Positions 21,743 to 34,760 of a DNA stretch of 64,000 nt are shown here, piece by piece. Positions within the stretch are counted from its first letter, which is position 1; the number at the start of each line of letters is the position of its first letter. The stretch is from Oasisia sp. SBJ-2009 (Eukaryota > Annelida > Polychaeta > Sabellida > Siboglinidae). The notes under the pieces were generated by a model. It had not been told where the DNA came from. It did not search any database and was given only the letters and a program-made list of their open reading frames with translations. The stretch covers positions 808,501 to 872,500 of the forward strand of contig OZ024856.1 of NCBI GenBank assembly GCA_964017155.1, in the 5' to 3' direction. A program made the position numbers and the translations under genes.

Positions 21743-24419
21743 GTGATAGTCGGAAAAACTGAGAAAAACGACAAAGTCCCATCCGTCTACGGGGGATCAG
21801 TTGGGGAAGCGTAAATGTCTGTCTACGTTCTTTTTAACAGAATTCCGTACCGACCGGCGGGTAAACGGCGGAAGTAATAAGGATCCACTAACTAGATGAG
21901 GTGACGAGGCATTTGGCGACCTTAACAGGGTGATAGTTGCAGAAATCGAGGAAAACGACGACAAAGTCCGATCCGTCTAAGGGGGATCAGTTGGGGAAGC
22001 GTAAATGTCTGTCTACATTCTTTTCAACATAATTCCGTGCCGACCGGTGGGTAAACGGCGGGAGTAATAAGAAACCACTAGCTAGATGAGGTGACGAGGC
22101 ATTTGGCGACCTTAACAGGAGAAATCGAGGAAAACGACGACAAAGTCCGATCCGTCTAAGGGGGATCAGTTGGGGAAGCGTAAATGTCTGTCTACATTCT
22201 TTTCAACATAATTCCGTGCCGACCGGTGGGTAAACGGCGGGAGTAATAAGAAACCACTAGCTAGATGAGGTGACGAGGCATTTGGCGACCTTAACAGGGT
22301 GATAGTTGGAGAAATCGAGGAAAACGACGACAAAGTCCGATCCGTCTAAGGGGGATCAGTTGGGGAAGCGTAAATGTCTGTCTACATTCTTTTCAACATA
22401 ATTCCGTGCCGACCGGTGGGTAAACGGCGGGAGTAATAAGAAACCACTAGCTAGATGAGGTGACGAGGCATTTGGCGACCTTAACAGGGTGATAGTTGGA
22501 GAAATCGAGGAAAACGACGACAAAGTCCGATCCGTCTAAGGGGGATCAGTTGGGGAAGCGTAAATGTCTGTCTACATTCTTTTCAACATAATTCCGTGCC
22601 GACCGGTGGGTAAACGGCGGGAGTAATAAGAAACCACTAGCTAGATGAGGTGACGAGGCATTTGGCGACCTTAACAGGGTGATAGTTGGAGAAATCGAGG
22701 AAAACGACGACAAAGTCCGATCCGTCTACGGGGGATCAGTTGGGGAAACGAGAATTTCTGTTTAAACCTGTTTCAACAAAGTGCCGTGCCGCGCCGTGCC
22801 GACCGGTGGGTAAACGGCGGGAGCAAAAAGGAACCACTAATATAAAATCATTAGACGACGAGCGAGGCATTTGGCTACCTTAACAGGGTGATAGTCGGAA
22901 AAACTGAGAAAAACGACAAAGTCCCATCCGTCTACGGGGGATCAGTTGGGGAATCGTAAATGTCTGTCTACATTCTTTTCAACATAATTCCGTGTCGACC
23001 GGTGGTAAACGGCGGGAGTAATAAGGAACCACTAGCTAGATGAGGTGACGAGGCATTTGGCGAACTTAACAGGGTGATAGTTGGAGAAATCGAGGAAAAC
23101 GACGACAAAGTCCGATCCGTCTACGGGGGATCAGTTGGGGAAGCGTAAATGTCTGTCTACATTCTTTTCAACAGAATTCCGTGCCGAACGGTGGGTAAAC
23201 GGCGGGAGTATTAAGGAGCCACTAGCTAGATGAGGTGACGAGGCATTTGGCGACCTTAACAGGGTGATAGTTGGAGAAATCGAGGAAAACGACGACAAAG
23301 TCCGATCCGTCTACGGGGGATCAGTTGGGGAAGCCTAAATGTCTGTCTACATTCTTTTCAACATAATTCCGTGCCGACCGGTGGGTAAACGGCGGGAGTA
23401 ATAAGAAACCACTAGCTAGATGAGGTGACGAGGCATTTGGCGACCTTAACATGGTGATAGTTGGAGAAATCGAGGAAAACGACGACAAAGTCCGATCCGT
23501 CTACGGGGGATCAGTTGGGGAAACGAGAATTTCTGTTTAAACCTGTTTCAACAAAGTGCCGTGCCGCGCCGTGCCGACCGGTGGGTAAACGGCGGGAGTA
23601 AAAAGGAACCACTAATATAAAATCATTAGACGACGAGCGAGGCATTTGGCTACCTTAACAGGGTGATAGTCGGAAAAACTGAGAAAAACGACAAAGTCCC
23701 ATCCGTCTACGGGGGATCAGTTGGGGAAGCGTAAATGTCTGTCTACATTCTTTTCAACATAATTCCGTGCCGAACGGTGGGTAAACGGCGGGAGTATTAA
23801 GGAGCCACTAGCTAGATAAGGTGACGAGGCATTTGGCGACCTTAACAGGGTGATAGTTGGAGAAATCGAGGAAAACGACGACAAAGTCCGATCCGTCTAC
23901 GGGGGATCAGTTGGGGAAGCCTAAATGTCTGTCTACATTCTTTTCAACATAATTCCGTGCCGACCGGTGGGTAAACGGCGGGAGTAATAATGAACCACTA
24001 GCTAGATGAGGTGACGAGGCATTTGGCGACCTTAACAGGGTGATAGTTGGAGAAATCGAGGAAAACGACGACAAAGTCCGATCCGTCTACGGGGGATCAG
24101 TTGGGGAAGCCTAAATGTCTGTCTACATTCTTTTCAACACAATTCCGTGCCGACCGGCGGGTAAACGGCGGGAGTATTAAGGAGCCACTAGCTAGATGAG
24201 GTGACGAGGCATTTGGCGACCTTAACAGGGTGATAGTTGGAGAAATCGGGGAAAACGACGACAAAGTCCGATCCGTCTACGGGGGATCAGTTGGGGAAGC
24301 GTAAATGTCTGTCTACATTCTTTTCAACACAATTCCGTGCCGACCGGTGGGTAAACGGCGGGAGTAATAAGGAACCACTAGCTAGATGAGGTGACGAGGC
24401 ATTTGGCGACCTTAACAGG
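21743..24419 (+). repeat. Short-unit tract of 14 units (2677 bp), third copy
   Basis: Shows the 12-bp loss in unit three and CTAGATGAGG near 23038, pairing it with 12608-15284 (9135 bp away) rather than with 6849-9525. Confidence 0.92.
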
Positions 24420-25106
24420 GTGATATTTGGAGAAATCGAGGAAAACGACGACAAAGTCCGATCCGTCTACGGGGGATCAGTTGGGGAAGCGGCGTGCCGA
24501 AACCAGGCCCGGTCGTGTGCGCCGAAGCCTGGTCGCGTTCCGAAGCGGCCCGGCCCGGCCCGGCCGCACGGCGAGGTGCGGTCCGGTCCGGCCGCGTCCC
24601 AGCGCGGCCAGGCCGGGCCCGGCCCGGGCCGGCGGAGGGAGAGAGACGGGAAAGACGGACTCGACAACGATAGAGATCACATGTGTATGTAGACGAATGA
24701 CCGACCGGGCGCGTCGTTTTGCCAACTTTTGGAAACAAATCGAGCAAAACGACTAAGTCCTATCCGTCTACGGGGGATCAGTTCTGCGAATCGAGAAAAA
24801 CGGCAAAGTTCGACGCGCCGGTCGGTCTTCTCGGGCGTGTGTCGCGCACGGGGAGTAATTACGACTCTCTCGAGGAAGCCCAATGGTCGTGCGCGTCATT
24901 TGGCCAACTTTTGAAAACAAATCGGGAAAAACGACTAAGTCCGATCCGTTTACGGGGGATCAGTAGGGGAAACGAGAATTTCTGTTTAAACCTGTTTCAA
25001 CAAAGTTCCGTGCCGTGCCGACCGGTGGGTAAAGGGCGGGAGTAATAAGGAACCACTAATATAAAATCATTAGACGACGAGCGAGGCATTTGGCGACCTT
25101 AACAGG
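24420..25106 (+). repeat. Long module, 687-bp type, variant X
   Basis: Lies 5759 bp after 18661 and 9135 bp after 15285, belonging to both repeat frameworks. Confidence 0.92.
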
Positions 25107-26814
25107 GTGATAGGTCGGAAAAACTGAGAAAAACGACAAAGTCCCATCCGTCTACGGGGGATCAGTTGGGGAAGCGTAAATGTCTGTCTACATTCTTTTC
25201 AACATAATTCCGTGCCGACCGGTGGGTAAACGGCGGGAGTATTAAGGAGCCACTAGCTAGATGAGGTGACGAGGCATTTGGCGACCTTAACAGGGTGATA
25301 GTTGGAGAAATCGGGGAAAACGACGACAAAGTCCGATCCGTCTACGGGGGATCAGTTGGGGAAGCGTAAATGTCTGTCTACATTCTTTTCAACATAATTC
25401 CGTGCCGACCGGTGGGTAAACGGCGGGAGTAATAAGGAACTACTAGCTAGATGAGGTGACGAGGCATTTGGCGAACTTAACAGGGTGACAGTTGGAGAAA
25501 TCGAGGAAAACGACGACAAAGTCCGATCCGTCTACGGGGGATCAGTTGGGGAAGCGTAAATGTCTGTCTACATTCTTTTCAACATAATTCCGTGCGGAAC
25601 GGTGGGTAAACGGCGGGAGTATTAAGGAGCCACTAGCTAGATAAGGTGACGAGGCATTTGGCGACCTTAACAGGGTGATAGTTGGAGAAATCGAGGAAAA
25701 CGACGACAAAGTCCGATCCGTCTACGGGGGATCAGTTGGGGAAGCCTAAATGTCTGTCCACATTCTTTTCAACATAATTCCGTGCCGACCGGTGGGTAAA
25801 CGGCGGGAGTAATAATGAACCACTAGCTAGATGAGGTGACGAGGCATTTGGCGACCTTAACAGGGTGATAGTTGCAGAAATCGAGGAAAACGACGACAAA
25901 GTCCGATCCGTCTACGGGGGATCAGTTGGGGAAGCGTAAATGTCTGTCTACATTCTTTTCAACAGAATTCCGTGCCGACCGGTGGGTAAACGGCGGGAGT
26001 ATTAAGGAGCCACTAGCTAGATGAGGTGACGAGGCATTTGGCGACCTTAACAGGGTGATAGTTGGAGAAATCGAGGAAAACGACGACAAAGTCCGATCCG
26101 TCTAAGGGGGATCAGTTGGGGAAGCGTAAATGTCTGTCTACATTCTTTTCAACATAATTCCGTGCCGACCGGTGGGTAAACGGCGGGAGTAATAAGAAAC
26201 CACTAGCTAGATGAGGTGACGAGGCATTTGGCGACCTTAACAGGGTGATAGTTGGAGAAATCGAGGAAAACGACGACAAAGTCCGATCCGTCTAAGGGGG
26301 ATCAGTTGGGGAAGCGTAAATGTCTGTCTACATTCTTTTCAACATAATTCCGTGCCGACCGGTGGGTAAACGGCGGGAGTAATAAGAAACCACTAGCTAG
26401 ATGAGGTGACGAGGCATTTGGCGACCTTAACAGGGTGATAGTTGGAGAAATCGAGGAAAACGACGACAAAGTCCGATCCGTCTAAGGGGTATCAGTTGGG
26501 GAAGCGTAAATGTCTGTCTACATTCTTTTCAACATAATTCCGTGCCGACCGGTGGGTAAACGGCGGGAGTAATAAGAAACCACTAGCTAGATGAGGTGAC
26601 GAGGCATTTGGCGACCTTAACAGGGTGATAGTTGGAGAAATCGAGGAAAACGACGACAAAGTCCGATCCGTCTAAGGGGGATCAGTTGGGGAAGCGTAAA
26701 TGTCTGTCTACATTCTTTTCAACACAATTCCGTGCCGACCGGTGGGTAAACGGCGGGAGTAATAAGGAACCACTAGCTAGATGAGGTGACGAGGCATTTG
26801 GCGACCTTAACAGG
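25107..26814 (+). repeat. Short-unit tract of nine units (1708 bp), third copy
   Basis: Same variant order as 10213 and 19348, and retains GACCTTAACAGG at the place changed in the 19348 copy. Confidence 0.92.
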
Positions 26815-27501
26815 GTGATATTTGGAGAAATCGAGGAAAACGACGACAAAGTCCGATCCGTCTACGGGGGATCAGTTGGGGAAGCGGCGTGCCGAAACCA
26901 GGCCCGGTCGTGTGCGCCGAAGCCTGGTCGCGTTCCGAAGCGGCCCGGCCCGGCCCGGCCGCACGGCGAGGTGCGGTCCGGTCCGGCCGCGTCCCAGCGC
27001 GGCCAGGCAGGGCCCGGCCCGGGCCGGCGGAGGGAGAGAGACGGGAAAGACGGACTCGACAACGATAGAGATCACATGTGTATGTAGACGAATGACCGAC
27101 CGGGCGCGTCGTTTTGCCAACTTTTGGAAACAAATCGAGCAAAACGACTAAGTCCTATCCGTCTACGGGGGATCAGTTCTGCGAATCGAGAAAAACGGCA
27201 AAGTTCGACGCGCCGGTCGGTCTTCTCGGGCGTGTGTCGCGCACGGGGAGTAATTACGACTCTCTCGAGGAAGCCCAATGGTCGTGCGCGTCATTTGGCC
27301 AACTTTTGAAAACAAATCGGGAAAAACGACTAAGTCCGATCCGTTTACGGGGGATCAGTAGGGGAAACGAGAATTTCTGTTTAAACCTGTTTCAACAAAG
27401 TTCCGTGCCGTGCCGACCGGTGGGTAAAGGGCGGGAGTAATAAGGAACCACTAATATAAAATCATTAGACGACGAGCGAGGCATTTGGCGACCTTAACAG
27501 G
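26815..27501 (+). repeat. Long module, 687-bp type, variant Y
   Basis: The last Y copy, 5759 bp after 21056. The following tract is longer than in other HOR copies, so the regular HOR ends here. Confidence 0.92.
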
Positions 27502-30500
27502 GTGATAGGTCGGAAAAACTGAGAAAAACGACAAAGTCCCATCCGTCTACGGGGGATCAGTTGGGGAAGCGTAAATGTCTGTCTACATTCTTTTCAACAT
27601 AATTCCGTGCCGACCGGTGGGTAAACGGCGGGAGTATTAAGGAGCCACTAGCTAGATGAGGTGACGAGGCATTTGGCGACCTTAACAGGGTGATAGTTGG
27701 AGAAATCGGGGAAAACGACGACAAAGTCCGATCCGTCTACGGGGGATCAGTTGGGGAAGCGTAAATGTCTGTCTACATTCTTTTCAACATAATTCCGTGC
27801 CGACCGGTGGGTAAACGGCGGGAGTAAAAAGGAACTACTAGCTAGATGAGGTGACGAGGCATTTGGCGAACTTAACAGGGTGACAGTTGGAGAAATCGAG
27901 GAAAACGACGACAAAGTCCGATCCGTCTACGGGGGATCAGTTGGGGAAGCGTAAATGTCTGTCTACATTCTTTTCAACATAATTCCGTGCGGAACGGTGG
28001 GTAAACGGCGGGAGTATTAAGGAGCCACTAGCTAGATAAGGTGACGAGGCATTTGGCGACCTTAACAGGGTGATAGTTGGAGAAATCGAGGAAAACGACG
28101 ACAAAGTCCGATCCGTCTACGGGGGATCAGTTGGGGAAGCCTAAATGTCTGTCTACATTCTTTTCAACATAATTCCGTGCCGACCGGTGGGTAAACGGCG
28201 GGAGTAATAATGAACCACTAGCTAGATGAGGTGACGAGGCATTTGGCGACCTTAACAGGGTGATAGTTGCAGAAATCGAGGAAAACGACGACAAAGTCCG
28301 ATCCGTCTACGGGGGATCAGTTGGGGAAGCGTAAATGTCTGTCTACATTCTTTTCAACAGAATTCCGTGCCGACCGGTGGGTAAACGGCGGGAGTATTAA
28401 GGAGCCACTAGCTAGATGAGGTGACGAGGCATTTGGCGACCTTAACAGGGTGATAGTTGGAGAAATCGAGGAAAACGACGACAAAGTCCGATCCGTCTAA
28501 GGGGGATCAGTTGGGGAAGCGTAAATGTCTGTCTACATTCTTTTCAACATAATTCCGTGCCGACCGGTGGGTAAACGGCGGGAGTAATAAGAAACCACTA
28601 GCTAGATGAGGTGACGAGGCATTTGGCGACCTTAACAGGGTGATAGTTGGAGAAATCGAGGAAAACGACGACAAAGTCCGATCCGTCTAAGGGGGATCAG
28701 TTGGGGAAGCGTAAATGTCTGTCTACATTCTTTTCAACATAATTCCGTGCCGACCGGTGGGTAAACGGCGGGAGTAATAAGAAACCACTAGCAAGATGAG
28801 GTGACGAGGCATTTGGCGACCTTAACAGGGTGATAGTTGGAGAAATCGAGGAAAACGACGACAAAGTCCGATCCGTCTAAGGGGTATCAGTTGGGGAAGC
28901 GTAAATGTCTGTCTACATTCTTTTCAACATAATTCCGTGCCGACCGGTGGGTAAACGGCGGGAGTAATAAGAAACCACTAGCTAGATGAGGTGACGAGGC
29001 ATTTGGCGACCTTAACAGGGTGATAGTTGGAGAAATCGAGGAAAACGACGACAAAGTCCGATCCGTCTAAGGGGGATCAGTTGGGGAAGCGTAAATGTCT
29101 GTCTACATTCTTTTCAACATAATTCCGTGCCGACCGGTGGGTAAACGGCGGGAGTAATAAGAAACCACTAGCTAGATGAGGTGACGAGGCATTTGGCGAC
29201 CTTAACAGGGTGATAGTTGGAGAAATCGAGGAAAACGACGACAAAGTCCGATCCGTCTACGGGGGATCAGTTGGGGAAACGAGAATTTCTGTTTAAACCT
29301 GTTTCAACAAAGTGCCGTGCCGCGCCGTGCCGACCGGTGGGTAAACGGCGGGAGTAAAAAGGAACCACTAATATAAAATCATTAGACGACGAGCGAGGCA
29401 TTTGGCTACCTTAACAGGGTGATAGTCGGAAAAACTGAGAAAAACGACAAAGTCCCATCCGTCTACGGGGGATCAGTTGGGGAATCGTAAATGTCTGTCT
29501 ACATTCTTTTCAACATAATTCCGTGTCGACCGGTGGTAAACGGCGGGAGTAATAAGGAACCACTAGCTAGATGAGGTGACGAGGCATTTGGCGAACTTAA
29601 CAGGGTGATAGTTGGAGAAATCGAGGAAAACGACGACAAAGTCCGATCCGTCTACGGGGGATCAGTTGGGGAAGCGTAAATGTCTGTCTACATTCTTTTC
29701 AACAGAATTCCGTGCCGAACGGTGGGTAAACGGCGGGAGTATTAAGGAGCCACTAGCTAGATGAGGTGACGAGGCATTTGGCGACCTTAACAGGGTGATA
29801 GTTGGAGAAATCGAGGAAAACGACGACAAAGTCCGATCCGTCTACGGGGGATCAGTTGGGGAAGCCTAAATGTCTGTCTACATTCTTTTCAACATAATTC
29901 CGTGCCGACCGGTGGGTAAACGGCGGGAGTAATAAGAAACCACTAGCTAGATGAGGTGACGAGGCATTTGGCGACCTTAACAGGGTGATAGTTGGAGAAA
30001 TCGAGGAAAACGACGACAAAGTCCGATCCGTCTACGGGGGATCAGTTGGGGAAACGAGAATTTCTGTTTAAACCTGTTTCAACAAAGTGCCGTGCCGCGC
30101 CGTGCCGACCGGTGGGTAAACGGCGGGAGTAAAAAGGAACCACTAATATAAAATCATTAGACGACGAGCGAGGCATTTGGCTACCTTAACAGGGTGATAG
30201 TCGGAAAAACTGAGAAAAACGACAAAGTCCCATCCGTCAACGGGGGATCAGTTGGGGAAGCGTAAATGTCTGTCTACATTATTTTCAACATAATTCCGTG
30301 CCGAACGGTGGGTAAACGGCGGGAGTATTAAGGAGCCACTAGCTAGATAAGGTGACGAGGCATTTGGCGACCTTAACAGGGTGATAGTTGGAGAAATCGA
30401 GGAAAACGACGACAAAGTCCGATCCGTCTACGGGGGATCAGTTGGGGAAGCCTAAATGTCTGTCTACATTCTTTTCAACATAATTCCGTGCCGACCGGTG

Positions 30501-30950
30501 GGTAAACGGCGGGAGTAATAATGAACCACTAGCTAGATGAGGTGACGAGGCATTTGGCGACCTTAACAGGGTGATAGTTGGAGAAATCGAGGAAAACGAC
30601 GACAAAGTCCGATCCGTCTACGGGGGATCAGTTGGGGAAGCCTAAATGTCTGTCTACATTCTTTTCAACACAATTCCGTGCCGACCGGCGGGTAAACGGC
30701 GGGAGTATTAAGGAGCCACTAGCTAGATGAGGTGACGAGGCATTTGGCGACCTTAACAGGGTGATAGTTGGAGAAATCGGGGAAAACGACGACAAAGTCC
30801 GATCCGTCTACGGGGGATCAGTTGGGGAAGCGTAAATGTCTGTCTACATTCTTTTCAACACAATTCCGTGCCGACCGGTGGGTAAACGGCGGGAGTAATA
30901 AGGAACCACTAGCTAGATGAGGTGACGAGGCATTTGGCGACCTTAACAGG
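27502..30950 (+). repeat. Short-unit tract of 18 units (3449 bp)
   Basis: The first nine units match the nine-unit tract (with GAGTAAAAAGGAACTACTAG in the second). A B unit at 29210 then starts the second half of the 14-unit tract, with a further B at 29985. It is a sum of the two tract types rather than an alternation. Private changes include CTAGCAAGATG near 28789 and TACATTATTTTC near 30276. Confidence 0.9.
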
Positions 30951-31637
30951 GTGATATTTGGAGAAATCGAGGAAAACGACGACAAAGTCCGATCCGTCTA
31001 CGGGGGATCAGTTGGGGAAGCGGCGTGCCGAAACCAGGCCCGGTCGTGTGCGCCGAAGCCTGGTCGCGTTCCGAAGCGGCCCGGCCCGGCCCGGCCGCAC
31101 GGCGAGGTGCGGTCCGGTCCGGCCGCGTCCCAGCGCGGCCAGGCCGGGCCCGGCCCGGGCCGGCGGAGGGAGAGAGACGGGAAAGACGGACTCGACAACG
31201 ATAGAGATCACATGTTTATGTAGACGAATGACCGACCGGGCGCGTCGTTTTGCCAACTTTTGGAAACAAATCGAGCAAAACGACTAAGTCCTATCCGTCT
31301 ACGGGGGATCAGTTCTGCGAATCGAGAAAAACGGCAAAGTTCGACGCGCCGGTCGGTCTTCTCGGGCGTGTGTCGCGCACGGGGAGTAACTACGACTCTC
31401 TCGAGGAAGCCCAATGGTCGTGCGCGTCATTTGGCCAACTTTTGAAAACAAATCGGGAAAAACGACTAAGTCCGATCCGTTTACGGGGGATCAGTAGGGG
31501 AAACGAGAATTTCTGTTTAAACCTGTTTCAACAAAGTTCCGTGCCGTGCCGACCGGTGGGTAAAGGGCGGGAGTAATAAGGAACCACTAATATAAAATCA
31601 TTAGACGACGAGCGAGGCATTTGGCGACCTTAACAGG
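30951..31637 (+). repeat. Long module, 687-bp type
   Basis: Keeps GGCCGCGTCCC of variant X but has GTAACTACG in D like the 1707 module, and a private CATGTTTATG. It looks like an exchange product or an earlier form of X. Confidence 0.9.
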
Positions 31638-31824
31638 GTGATAGGTCGGAAAAACTGAGAAAAACGACAAAGTCCCATCCGTCTACGGGGGATCAGTTGG
31701 GGAAGCGTAAATGTCTGTCTACATTCTTTTCAACCGAATTCCGTGCCGACCGGTGGGTAAACGGCGGGAGTAATAAGGAACCACTAGCTAGATGAGGTGA
31801 CGAGGCATTTGGGACCTTAACAGG
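31638..31824 (+). repeat. Single A' short unit
   Basis: Carries the GATAGGTCGG opening, CAACCGAATTCC and TTTGGGACC variants seen at 2394, linking this zone to the first expanded module. Confidence 0.9.
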
Positions 31825-32619
31825 GTGATAGTTGGAGAAATCGAGGAAAACGACGACAAAGTCCGATCCGTCTACGGGGGATCAGTTGAGCAGGCGGCGT
31901 GCCGAAACCTGGTCCGGTCGTGTGCGCCGAAGCCTGGTCGCGTTCCAAAGCCCGGACGCCGGTCGCATGCCGAAGCCCGGCCCGGTCGTGTACGCCGAAG
32001 CCTTGCCGCCGGTCGCGTTCCGAAGCCCGGCCGGGCGCCGGTAACTGCCCGGCGCGGCCCGGCCCGGCCCGGCCCACCCGAGCGGCGACGTGCGGTCCGG
32101 TCCGGCCGGGCCCAGCGCGGCCAGGCCGGGCCCGGCCCGGGCCGGCGGAGGGAGAGAGACGGGAAAGACGGACTCGACAACGATAGAGATCACATGTGTA
32201 TGTAGACGAATGACCGACCGGGCGCGTCGTTTTGCCAACTTTTGGAAACAAATCGAGCAAAACGACTAAGTCCTATCCGTCTACGGGGGATCAGTTCTGC
32301 GAATCGAGAAAAACGGCAAAGTTCGACGCGCCGGTCGGTCTTCTCGGGCGTGTGTCGCGCACGGGGAGTAACTACGACTCTCTCGAGGAAGCCTAATGGT
32401 CGTGCGCGTCATTTGGCCAACTTTTGAAAACAAATCGGGAAAAACGACTAAGTCCGATCCGTTTACGGGGGATCAGTAGGGGAAACGAGAATTTCTGTTT
32501 AAACCTGTTTCAACAAAGTTCCGTGCCGTGCCGACCGGTGGGTAAAGGGCGGGAGTAATAAGGAACCACTAATATAAAATCATTAGACGACGAGCGAGGC
32601 ATTTGGCGACCTTAACAGG
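31825..32619 (+). repeat. Long module with long C and four CGGCC copies
   Basis: At 795 bp, the shortest pentamer allele of this family: CGGCC run at 32055-32075, then CACCCGAGCGG where sisters have CACCCGCGCGG. Private changes include TTCCAAAGCCC, GTGTACGCC and GCCTAATGGTC in D. Confidence 0.9.
32055..32075. repeat. (CGGCC)4 short allele
   Basis: Four pentamers at the site that holds about 31-32 copies at 2811 and 33037. Confidence 0.9.
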
Positions 32620-32806
32620 GTGATAGGTCGGAAAAACTGAGAAAAACGACAAAGTCCCATCCGTCTACGGGGGATCAGTTGGGGAAGCGTAAATGTCTGT
32701 CTACATTCTTTTCAACCGAATTCCGTGCCGACCGGTGGGTAAACGGCGGGAGTAATAAGGAACCACTAGCTAGATGAGGTGACGAGGCATTTGGGACCTT
32801 AACAGG
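32620..32806 (+). repeat. Single A' short unit
   Basis: Same variants as 31638-31824; spacer between two long modules. Confidence 0.9.
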
Positions 32807-33741
32807 GTGATAGTTGGAGAAATCGAGGAAAACGACGACAAAGTCCGATCCGTCTACGGGGGATCAGTTGAGCAGGCGGCGTGCCGAAACCTGGTCCGGT
32901 CGTGTGCGCCGAAGCCTGGTCGCGTTCCGAAGCCCGGACGCCGGTCGCATGCCGAAGCCCGGCCCGGTCGTGTGCGCCGAAGCCTTGCCGCCGGTCGCGT
33001 TCCGAAGCCCGGCCGGGCGCCGGTAACTGCCCGGCGCGGCCCGGCCCGGCCCGGCCCGGCCCGGCCAGGCCCGGCCCGGCCCGGCCCGGCCCGGCCCGGC
33101 CCGGCCCGGCCCGGCCCGGCCCGGCCCGGCCCGGCCCGGCCCGGCCCGGCCCGGCCCGGCCCGGCCCGGCCCGGCCCGGCCCGGCCCGGCCCGGCCCACC
33201 CGCGCGGCGACGTGCGGTCCGGTCCGGCCGGGCCCAGCGCGGCCAGGCCGGGCCCGGCCCGGGCCGGCGGAGGGAGAGAGACGGGAAAGACGGACTCGAC
33301 AACGATAGAGATCACATGTGTATGTAGACGAATGACCGACCGGGCGCGTCGTTTTGCCAACTTTTGGAAACAAATCGAGCAAAACGACTAAGTCCTATCC
33401 GTCTACGGGGGATCAGTTCTGCGAATCGAGAAAAACGGCAAAGTTCGACGCGCCGGTCGGTCTTCTCGGGCGTGTGTCGCGCACGGGGAGTAACTACGAC
33501 TCTCTCGAGGAAGCCCAATGGTCGTGCGCGTCATTTGGCCAACTTTTGAAAACAAATCGGGAAAAACGACTAAGTCCGATCCGTTTACGGGGGATCAGTA
33601 GGGGAAACGAGAATTTCTGTTTAAACCTGTTTCAACAAAGTTCCGTGCCGTGCCGACCGGTGGGTAAAGGGCGGGAGTAATAAGGAACCACTAATATAAA
33701 ATCATTAGACGACGAGCGAGGCATTTGGCGACCTTAACAGG
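32807..33741 (+). repeat. Long module with long C and about 32 CGGCC copies
   Basis: A 935-bp module. It differs from its upstream neighbour by 140 bp, exactly 28 pentamers, plus a few base changes. D, bridge and B follow as in the 687-bp type. Confidence 0.92.
33037..33197. repeat. (CGGCC)n microsatellite, about 32 copies with one A interruption
   Basis: A 161-base pentamer run. The sixth pentamer reads AGGCC (A near 33067), an interruption absent from 2811-2965. The minus strand has potential G-quadruplex spacing. Confidence 0.94.
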
Positions 33742-33928
33742 GTGATAGGTCGGAAAAACTGAGAAAAACGACAAAGTCCCATCCGTCTACGGGGGATCAG
33801 TTGGGGAAGCGTAAATGTCTGTCTACATTCTTTTCAACCGAATTCCGTGCCGACCGGTGGGTAAACGGCGGGAGTAATAAGGAACCACTAGCTAGATGAG
33901 GTGACGAGGCATTTGGGACCTTAACAGG
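33742..33928 (+). repeat. Single A' short unit
   Basis: Same variants as the units at 31638 and 32620. Confidence 0.9.
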
Positions 33929-34760
33929 GTGATAGTTGGAGAAATCGAGGAAAACGACGACAAAGTCCGATCCGTCTACGGGGGATCAGTTGAGCAGGCG
34001 GCGTGCCGAAACCTGGTCCGGTCGTGTGCGCCGAAGCCTGGTCGCGTTCCGAAGCCCGGACGCCGGTCGCATGCCGAAGCCCGGCCCGGTCGTGTGCGCC
34101 GAAGCCTTGCCGCCGGTCGCGTTCCGAAGCCCGGCCGGGCGCCGGTAACTGCCCGGCGCGGCCCGGCCCGGCCCGGCCCGGCCCGGCCCGGCCCGGCCCG
34201 GCCCACCCGCGCGGCGACGTGCGGTCCGGTCCGGCCGGGCCCAGCGCGGCCAGGCCGGGCCCGGCCCGGGCCGGCGGAGGGAGAGAGACGGGAAAGACGG
34301 ACTCGACAACGATAGAGATCACATGTGTATGTAGACGAATGACCGACCGGGCGCGTCGTTTTGCCAACTTTTGGAAACAAATCGAGCAAAACGACTAAGT
34401 CCTATCCGTCTACGGGGGATCAGTTCTGCGAATCGAGAAAAACGGCAAAGTTCGACGCGCCGGTCGGTCTTCTCGGGCGTGTGTCGCGCACGGGGAGTAA
34501 CTACGACTCTCTCGAGGAAGCCCAATGGCCGTGCGCGTAATTTTACCAACTTTCGGAAAATCGAGGAAAATCGAGGAAAACGACAAAGTCCGATTCGTCT
34601 ACGGGGGATCAGTTGGGGAAACGAGAATTTCTGTTTAAACCTGTTTCAACAAAGTGCCGTGCCGCGCCGTGCCGACCGGTGGGTAAACGGCGGGAGTAAA
34701 AAGGAACCACTAGTATAAAATCATTAGACGACGAGCGAGGCATTTGGCTACCTTAACAGG
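33929..34760 (+). repeat. Long module with long C and about nine CGGCC copies
   Basis: The pentamer run lies at 34159-34204. D ends GCGCGTAATTTTACCAACTT with a doubled AAAATCGAGG bridge, unlike the TTTTGAAAACAAATCGGG bridge of its two upstream neighbours. The B tail has CACTAGTATAAAATC. A close relative is at 40354. Confidence 0.9.
34159..34204. repeat. (CGGCC)9 allele
   Basis: About nine pentamers at the variable site, followed by CACCCGCGCGG. Confidence 0.92.

Larger units (their letters stand above)
7785..26054 (+). repeat. 9135-bp tandem segmental duplication
   Basis: 7785-16919 and 16920-26054 correspond unit by unit at a constant 9135-bp offset through most of their length. Shared markers include CTATATGAGG at about 8142/17277, variant Y modules at 11921/21056 and the 12-bp loss at about 12982/22117. 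Near 16600/25740 the copies begin to differ, so the exact boundary is uncertain. Very few base differences were seen, meaning recent duplication or an assembly repeat error. Confidence 0.85.
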
